From: Limnoperna fortunei
Taxonomy: Eukaryota > Mollusca > Bivalvia > Mytilida > Modiolidae
Direction: 5' to 3'
NCBI GenBank assembly: GCA_944474755.1
Contig: OX104117.1
Location: 43,913,222 to 43,977,221, forward strand
Length of the DNA stretch: 64,000 nt
The notes under the pieces are model-generated. The model searched no databases. It saw nothing but the letters and a program-made list of their open reading frames with translations, and had not been told where the DNA came from. Positions 57,466 through 64,000 of this stretch are shown here, piece after piece (position 1 is the first letter of the stretch; each line of letters starts with the position of its first letter). The translations under genes and the position numbers were made by a program.

Positions 57466-57910
57466 TTTGTGACCATAAAGAAACACTATACCAAATTAGA
57501 ATTTGTTTCGATTTTAAACTGTTACTGTTTACAAGACATAAAGCCGTAACATCGGACCTATAATTTGCAATGTTAAGTATATCTGTAATAAAATCATAGA
57601 TATTCTCGAAAAAGTATTGGTCTGTCCTTTAACTCGCACTGATTTTGACCACAGCTAAGACGACGGGCGCCATGGGTATATACAAACCTTCCGGAGCACC
57701 TTATATTACCGCCATTGTTCAGAGAGGTTCGTGTTGCTTCTTTGTGGTATCTTACAGTGTTTTCTGTTAATCGTGGCTTTGTACTTTTGTACTTGGATTT
57801 ACGCCACGGTATCTTCTGATTTGAATTTTGCTGCTTACGAAGACAAATAACAAGTTAAACCCCATGAAATAGACAAAGACTCACTATACGAAGCGAAGGA
57901 TTGACAAAAA
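57466..57910 (+). other. 3' flank of the 57465 relic
   Basis: Aligned with other 3' flanks, including AATAAA in 'tctgtaataaaatcatagat' near 57589 and 'gttcagagaggttcgtgttg' near 57718. No gene. Confidence 0.6.
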
Positions 57911-58338
57911 CTGAACATTCAAAACAAAGAAAGGTGAAAACTTGATAGCCCATAATTTTAATAAGATTTTAATCTCCACACACTTGTTAAGACATTTAAA
58001 ATTTCAGAAACGAAGCATAGCTTAAAAGTTGAATAATGTGGTTACTAGGCAAAAACTTAATAATTTATTTCCGAGTGTGACGGGATATCCTATTCAGGAG
58101 AAGATTCAAATACAAATTAGTAGTCCTATGTTATTAAAAATATATCTGACTAAAATAAACTTAACTTAATGGGAAGAAAAGTATAAGACCTAAACATAGG
58201 AAGTACATGGTTCATAAAAGAAATATATTCTTTATGGGATTATTTTCTTATTATCTTTAAAAGAGTTCAAGGGTTTCATTTCAATTTGCCAAATGTATTT
58301 GACTGATCATCTCAATGTGCTTGTTTTAATTGATTACA
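57911..58338. other. Unit spacer, no gene
   Basis: Parallels 5880-6330 and 49210-49500. Nothing coding. Confidence 0.5.
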
Positions 58339-58452
58339 ATCTGATTAAAATCAGCTGTTATGTTCGCTACGTATACAACGTACTAAGCCACTAACGTTAG
58401 TGGCATAGTACAAAGTATACGTTGCAATGATAACGGCTGATTTTAATCAGAT
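58339..58452. mobile_element. Complete palindromic element of the array unit
   Basis: A 55-bp inverted repeat centred on ACTAACGTTAGT (58390-58401), with outer ends ATCTGATTAAAA / TTTTAATCAGAT. Half copies occur at about 6335, 62750 (left half) and 1150 (right half), showing that it has been broken repeatedly at its centre or lost an arm. Confidence 0.65.
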
Positions 58453-58659
58453 AGAATTGAATATATATGCGTTTTCTGAAGATGTTTGGCACCTACTGGC
58501 ACATTTTCATGAAAGTATTTGCTATGCTGCCATATACTAAAATAGTTACGTCAGCGCTAATGCTAAGAAACTTATTGTGGTTGATTTACATCAATCTACC
58601 CTACGCACTGTAAAGTAGGTTATATATGGAAATTACGTAATTAAGATCTAATCAGAGTA

Positions 58660-58740
58660 AACAGTGTATAAATATATACCCTACTTTTAATATCGTGTTA
58701 CTGTTTGTGATTTTGTACGTTACTGTGTTTGTTAAAAAGG
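58660..58740 (+). promoter_or_regulatory. Orphan promoter and exon 1
   Basis: TATAAATATATACCC at 58667 and an exon-1 sequence nearly identical to 1452-1523 end in AAAAAG|GTACGTT; the donor is GTACGT, weaker than GTAAGT. The next coding relic is at 61772. Confidence 0.55.
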
Positions 58741-59380
58741 TACGTTAACCGTATTTAGAATAGTTAGTAATTATCTTACTATTGCAATAATAATCTTAAA
58801 GAAAAATTTTACTATCAATTTTTCAAATAAAATTCATACTGTTTACAAATCCAGAAAAAAACAAATGTACAATTTACATATATTTTATATTTAATGTTTT
58901 ATAGCAATTACACAACATTCTTGTTTAACTGAAATACTGAAGCATGTATATTCTGTGAGAAGCATTTAGATTGATCGTCAAGATGCTTAATGTAGAACGG
59001 AAGTAATTGTTTTGACAGAGACAAAAATAAACATTTATGCGATTTGCATACCCTTAATACGATGATGTTTTTTTTCCTTTTTGTATTAGCTTACTTTTAC
59101 ATTTAATTTGTAACGTTCTGAATGTAAAAATACTAAATTGTTTTTAAAAAGTTATCAAATTTCATTTTGAATGATCTGACAAAAATTAAAAGATGTCACT
59201 GTTAAAACTAAATTAATTCATGTTTACAACGTGGAGTTTACAGAAAAACAAATTGTACACATGTTAACACGGCATATGCATTCACTGCTACACAAAGTGT
59301 AGGGTATACAAATTGGGTTGTATGTTTTAAAAAACCCACAAAAATAACAAATGCATTTAAAGTATCCATCATCAAAAATA

Positions 59381-61510
59381 TTCTCATTGACCTCATTTGT
59401 CTGCTTTTAGAAGTTACATTTTTAAGTTATTTTGGAAAAAATGTTTTTCTTTTAAAACATGGTCTGAAATCCCACTACGAATATACCGAATTAAATTTTC
59501 ATTAATTCTGAACATATTATTGTTTATCATTATCATCCACTCTCATAAAGTGTTATTCCAAAATTAAAAATATTCCCATACTAAAAATACTACCCTAACT
59601 GCAGGTCAGGAATATTGAGACAGAAGACCAACACGTGCAATAAAATGTTATAATTAAAATCTCGTCAAATGTACCAAGGTTACAATTTACTACACCAAAT
59701 GCGCATTTTGTTAACGACATATAAGTGGTGCCCCAAAATATAAGAAGGCCAATTAAGTAGGACGTTGAAGATCTTTTATCGCAAACATTCATAACAGTGC
59801 ATATGCATTCACTGCTACACAAAATGAAGGGTATACAATTTGGTATGTATGCTTTAAAAACCCACAAAAATAACAAATGCATTTAAAGTATCCTTCATCA
59901 AAAATATTCTCATTGACCTCATTTGTCTGCTCTTAGAAGTTACATTTTTAAGTCATTTTGGAAAAAAGGTTTTCTTTTAAAACATGGTCTGAAATCCCAC
60001 TACGAATATACCGAATTAAATATATTATAAACTTAAAATTATTATAATATCAAAACTAATTCACGAACTACAAATTAATAATAGAAATAATAAGACAAAA
60101 ATATGAATTGTTTTTATTAAACGCAAATAACACTTTTTTGGTTTCGATTTACTTCCTTAACTTTGTTTATTAAGATTCATATACTGTATTTACGGAATGT
60201 TTGACGCCACTACTTTTGCTTTCACTTCTTGAAAACAAAACCATTTTCTGTATTTCCATAAAATGTTATGACCAACTTTCACATCCTATCTTTTTCCATA
60301 AATGTAATGCCTCTACTTTCACTTTCTCTATTTAAAATTAAAATAATTGCTTTATTAATTCTGAACAAATTATTGTTTATCATTATCATCCACTCTCATA
60401 AAGTGTTATTCCAAAATTAAAAATATTGCCATACTAAAAATACTACCCTAACTGCAGGTCAGAAATATTGAGACAGAAGACCAACACGTGCAATAAAATG
60501 TTATAATTAAAATCTCGTCAAATGTACCAAGGTTACAATTTACTACACCAAATGCGCATTTTGTTAACGACATATAAGTGGTGCCCCAAAATATAAGAAG
60601 GCCAATTAAGTAGGACGTTGAAGATCTTTTATCGCAAACATTCATAACAGTGCATATGCATTCACTGCTACACAAAATGTAGGGTATACAATTTGGTATG
60701 TATGCTTTAAAAACCCACAAAAATAACAAATGCATTTAAAGTATCCTTCATCAAAAATATTCTCATTGACCTCATTTGTCTGCTTTTAGAAGTTACATTT
60801 TAAAGTCATTTTGGAAAACAGGTTTTTCTTTTAAAACTTGGTCTGAAATCCCACTACGAATATATCGAATTAAATATATTATAAAATTAAAATTATTATA
60901 ATATCAAAACTAATTCACGAACTACAAATTAATAATAGAAATTATAAGACAATAATATGAATTGTTTTTATTAAACGCAAATAACACTTTTTTGGTTTCG
61001 ATTTACTTCCTTAACTTTGTTTATTAAGATTCATATACTGTATTTACGGAATGTTTGACGCCACTACTTTCGCTTTCACTTCTTGAAAACAAAACCATTT
61101 TCTGTATTTCCATAAAATGTTATGACCAACTTTCACATCCTGCTATCTTTTTCCATAAATGTAATGCCTCTACTTTCACTTTCTGTATTTAAAATTAAAA
61201 TAATTGCTTTATTAATTCTGAACAAATTATTGTTTATCATTATCATCCACTCTCATAAAGTGTTATTCCAAAATAAAAAATATTGCCATACTAAAAATAC
61301 TACCCTAACTGCAGATCAGGAATATTGAGACAGAAGACCAACACGTGCAATAAAATGTTATAATTAAATCTCGTTAAATGTACCAAGGTTACAATTTACT
61401 ACACCAAATGCGCATTTTGTTGAAGACATATAAGTGGTGCCCCAAAATATAAGAAGGCCAATTAAGTAGGATGTTGAAGATCTTTTATCGCAAACATTCA
61501 TAACAGTGTA
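59381..61510. repeat. Tandem amplification of an 853-bp intronic segment, three copies
   Basis: 'aatattctcattgacctcat' occurs at about 59381, 59908 and 60760, and 'gtgttattccaaaat' at about 59550, 60400 and 61260. The second and third copies are offset by about 853 bp and almost identical. The first copy lacks about 325 bp between 'ccgaattaaa' and 'ttaattctgaaca'. Two near-identical 95-codon minus-strand frames (59595-59882, 60448-60735) are a by-product of this duplication. Confidence 0.85.
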
Positions 61511-61771
61511 CTAAAATCTGGCTAAGGCCATATACACCGTGAGAAAAGAAAAACAGTATAATTTAAAACATATTCAAAATTTCAGTCCTGTTCATTCATA
61601 CAATGACTATATCACTGAACGAATCAAGGATATTCGTTTCAGCACCAAGGTTTAAATTATTGTCCTAACCTCTTGGACCGACAGTCCACTAGCATAGGCA
61701 TCGACCAAGTGGTTTCCACATTCGTTTTTATCAAAGATATTAAGATCATAATTTTTACTGCTCTTTACAAT

Positions 61772-62060
61772 TGTTTTAAAAGAACTTAAGACTCCACGCG
61801 TGGCATGCGAAGGCGAAGATGATAATCAGATTGCGATACTGGCAAGGCAATGGTGGCATACACTCGTAACGTACTATTGGGTACACCGTTAGAGCAGCCC
61901 TAGCCAGAAGTAGTCTACGATAGACCCTTTATGTACCACTTGTTTAGTAAGCATCAAACAGAGAACCGAATTGATAAGTCAATCACTGACTTTAAGGATA
62001 AACCGGCCTTATAATAAACTTTAAAAAAAATTATTGACAAAATAGCCAGCGTCTACTTAT
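61772..62060 (+). pseudogene. Asteroid-like CDS relic, twin of 3402-3690
   Basis: Starts at the LKELKTPRVACEGE-equivalent, shares the exact 5' truncation point (after 'ttttaaaagaa') and the central deletion junction (GCAATGGTG|GCATACAC) with 3402-3690, and ends near 62060. The 3' flank follows to 62420. Not functional. Confidence 0.9.
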
Positions 62061-62560
62061 TTGTGACCTAAAAAATAACACTATACAAAGTTAGCATTTA
62101 GTTCGATTTTAAAATGTTTTCTGTTTACAAGACATTAAGACAAGGGTGGTAGCGGACCTATTATTGCAATGTTACGCATTGATCTGTAAAAAAAATTGTA
62201 AATGGTTATACATATTATTGGAAAACTTATTGGTCACAAGGATCACTAGTATATGCAAATACCTCAGGAACACCTAATATTATCTTTTCATTCAGAGGGA
62301 TTCGTGTTGCTTCCTTGTGGTTTGTTTTGACTGGTTTCTATTTATTGTGGCTTTGTACTTTTGTAGACTCACAATCAGAAGGACTTACAAAAAACTGAAC
62401 ATCCAGAAAATTGGCGCCGCGACAATAGCAAAACGTTGCGAGCACGTGTAATTTTAATTATAATGATCAAAAACGAGACATTCGAAGACGAGATAGTTGT
62501 ATATCCATTGGCAATATTTTTACAATTATTAAAAAGACATGATGGGTACACCTGTAGAAT

Positions 62561-62730
62561 GATTTGTTTGTTTGATGTTTAACGCCACTTTCAGCAATTT
62601 TTCAGCTATTTCGTGGCGTCCAGTTTTTATTGGGGAGGAAGCCGGAGTACCCGGAGAAAACCCCGGACCTGCCGCTGGAAAACTGGCAATACTTGTCAAT
62701 TAAGATTGGAGTCAGTTCACCCTGCCCGCC
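62561..62730 (-). mobile_element. tRNA-derived SINE (family A), head truncated
   Basis: Tail and body are present ('taacgccactttcagcaatt', 'ggaggaagccggagtacccg') and stop at 'caccctgcccgcc' before the box B region. The unit sequence resumes at once ('tgcttttaattaaatgtaat'). Confidence 0.85.
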
Positions 62731-62989
62731 TGCTTTTAATTAAATGTAATCTGATTAAAATCAGTTTTTATGTTTGCTCCGTGTACTACGTACTTCGCCA
62801 TTAACCGCTAGTCAGTTGAATAAACATGCGTTATCTTACGATGTTTGATGTTTGATAGCAAGATGGTAATTGCTATAGTACAGGGCTTGAAAGAACCACA
62901 ACGCAGGACTGAATTAATTCATTTATGAAGATCTACACTTAAACTGTTCCCATGCCTTAAAATTTCTTAATATTACCCCAGAATTAATG

Positions 62990-63100
62990 ATCAATGTTTA
63001 AATATAAACCCTACATATAATATCTAGTTATTGTTTCTGTTTGATTTGGATTCTCTGTGTCAGTGTGTTCCTAGAAGGTTAGAGTACCGCATTTGTTAGA
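62990..63100 (+). promoter_or_regulatory. Orphan promoter copy near the right edge
   Basis: TTTAAATATAAACCCTACATATAATATC, nearly identical to 6648. The donor position reads AGAAGGTTAGAG. A coding exon for this unit could lie beyond the window. Confidence 0.5.
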
Positions 63101-63389
63101 ATATTTTTTTAATTTAAAAATGTCCTAAATTTACTAGTTTTTTTTAATAATACTATTTGTTTAAATGTGGTTTAAACACATTTTAGCATTTTTAACATTA
63201 TATTTCATGGTGTGTAAGTTTTTTGTGATAATAAGCCGACGTACCTATAAACCCCCGACTTTCGGCAGGAGTTAATCTGTAAAAACATCTTTCACATTTT
63301 TAAATAAATGTTAACTTGTTTATACAGCTCGTACAAATAAGTTTAATGTTTTCAAGCAAAGAACATGTTGTTAATGTTTTATAACAATA

Positions 63390-64000
63390 ATAAAGTTATT
63401 TAATTGAAATACTAAATCATGCATTTGCTGTTGGAAACAACGATCTGAAATTGGTGGCCACCATATCATCATTTTCTCTTCTTTAAAAGAATCGTTAATT
63501 GCTTCAAAATAAATTGTGTTTTATCATTATCAGCTACTCTTATATCTTGTTATTTGAAAAAAAGTATAAAATACTGACAATCTATCAAATATATTTTAGA
63601 CAAGCAGTTAAAATATTACACTTGATGGAGATAGAGAGTATTGAGATCAAAGGCCAACACAAGTAATAAAGTCTTATAATTAAAATCTCGTTAAATTTAC
63701 CAAAGTTTACTACGCCAGATCTAAGACTTAAAAGTGGCGCTCAAAAATATTAGAAGGCCAATTAAGTAGGACGTTGAAGAAACATTCATAACAGAGTACC
63801 AAAATCCGGCTAAGGCAATCTACACCTTGGGAATAGAAAAACAGTATAATTGAAACCTTTTCATAATTTCAGGGCTGTAAATAAATACAATGACTACATC
63901 ACTGAATGACTCAATGATATTCATGTCAGCAAAATAATGATGATACCCTCGTGGACCAACAGTTCAGTTGCAGAGGCGTCGACGTAGTGGACTGAACCTA
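63390..64000 (+). repeat. Conserved intronic module; empty-site reference for the CACTA-like insertion
   Basis: Continuous sequence 'ataacaataataaagttatt' followed by the module. It is the uninterrupted counterpart of 7040-7054 joined to 16550-17150. The unit continues past the window end. Confidence 0.8.

Noticed and set aside
59595..60735. Two nearly identical 95-codon minus-strand frames
   Set aside because: Identity is explained by the 853-bp tandem duplication; the third copy and other units do not keep the frame.

Overview
The window looks like AT-rich nuclear DNA from an animal, most likely a bivalve or other mollusc. The basis is tRNA-headed SINEs whose 3' half ends in a 'taacgcc...cagcaatttttcagctat'-type domain common in mollusc genomes, abundant minisatellites, LINE relics, fold-back elements, and a gene family related to animal Asteroid/ASTE1. 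There are no prokaryotic operons, rRNAs or CRISPR arrays. The species call is an inference.

The core is a tandem, all plus-strand array of Asteroid-like (FEN1/XPG superfamily) genes. Three copies are intact: 20920-22695 (591 aa), 39045-40823 (592 aa) and 46710-48476 (588 aa). Each coding region is one uninterrupted exon. A conserved 3' splice site lies 11 nt before an ATG that always begins MGIRG. A TATA-containing promoter and short noncoding exon 1 with a GTAAG donor lie 2-5 kb upstream. The predicted gene is therefore promoter, noncoding exon 1, intron, single coding exon, and a 3' UTR ending at AATAAA. The same unit recurs across the window in decayed form: about seven orphan promoter/exon-1 copies, at least four CDS relics (3402, 54229, 55030-57465, 61772) and several orphan 3' flanks. 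The intact copies differ at active-site positions. Copy 1 keeps all recognisable acidic metal ligands, copy 2 has lost one and copy 3 two.

The array is heavily invaded. 7055-16549 is a 9.5-kb insertion with CACTG...CAGTG ends and a 3-bp target duplication (CACTA/EnSpm-like). It was recognised because a paralogous unit at 63390 carries the empty site. Inside it are SINEs, a 47-bp minisatellite and a decayed four-exon gene. 34664-37274 is a 2.6-kb element with about 500-bp terminal inverted repeats and a perfect 8-bp target duplication, sitting in intron 1 of copy 2 next to a LINE reverse-transcriptase relic. 26080-28068 is a 44-45-bp minisatellite. 59381-61510 is a recent tandem amplification of a roughly 853-bp intronic segment.

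Other items are a candidate first coding exon with an E2F-like site (4661-4730) that has a degenerate duplicate near 55850, a possible THAP-type zinc-finger exon (23690-23751), two SINE families, a SINE split by a small TIR element (24163-24873), and several fold-back hairpins. All exon/intron, promoter and pseudogene statements come from reading and comparing copies within this window. No transcript or database evidence was available.
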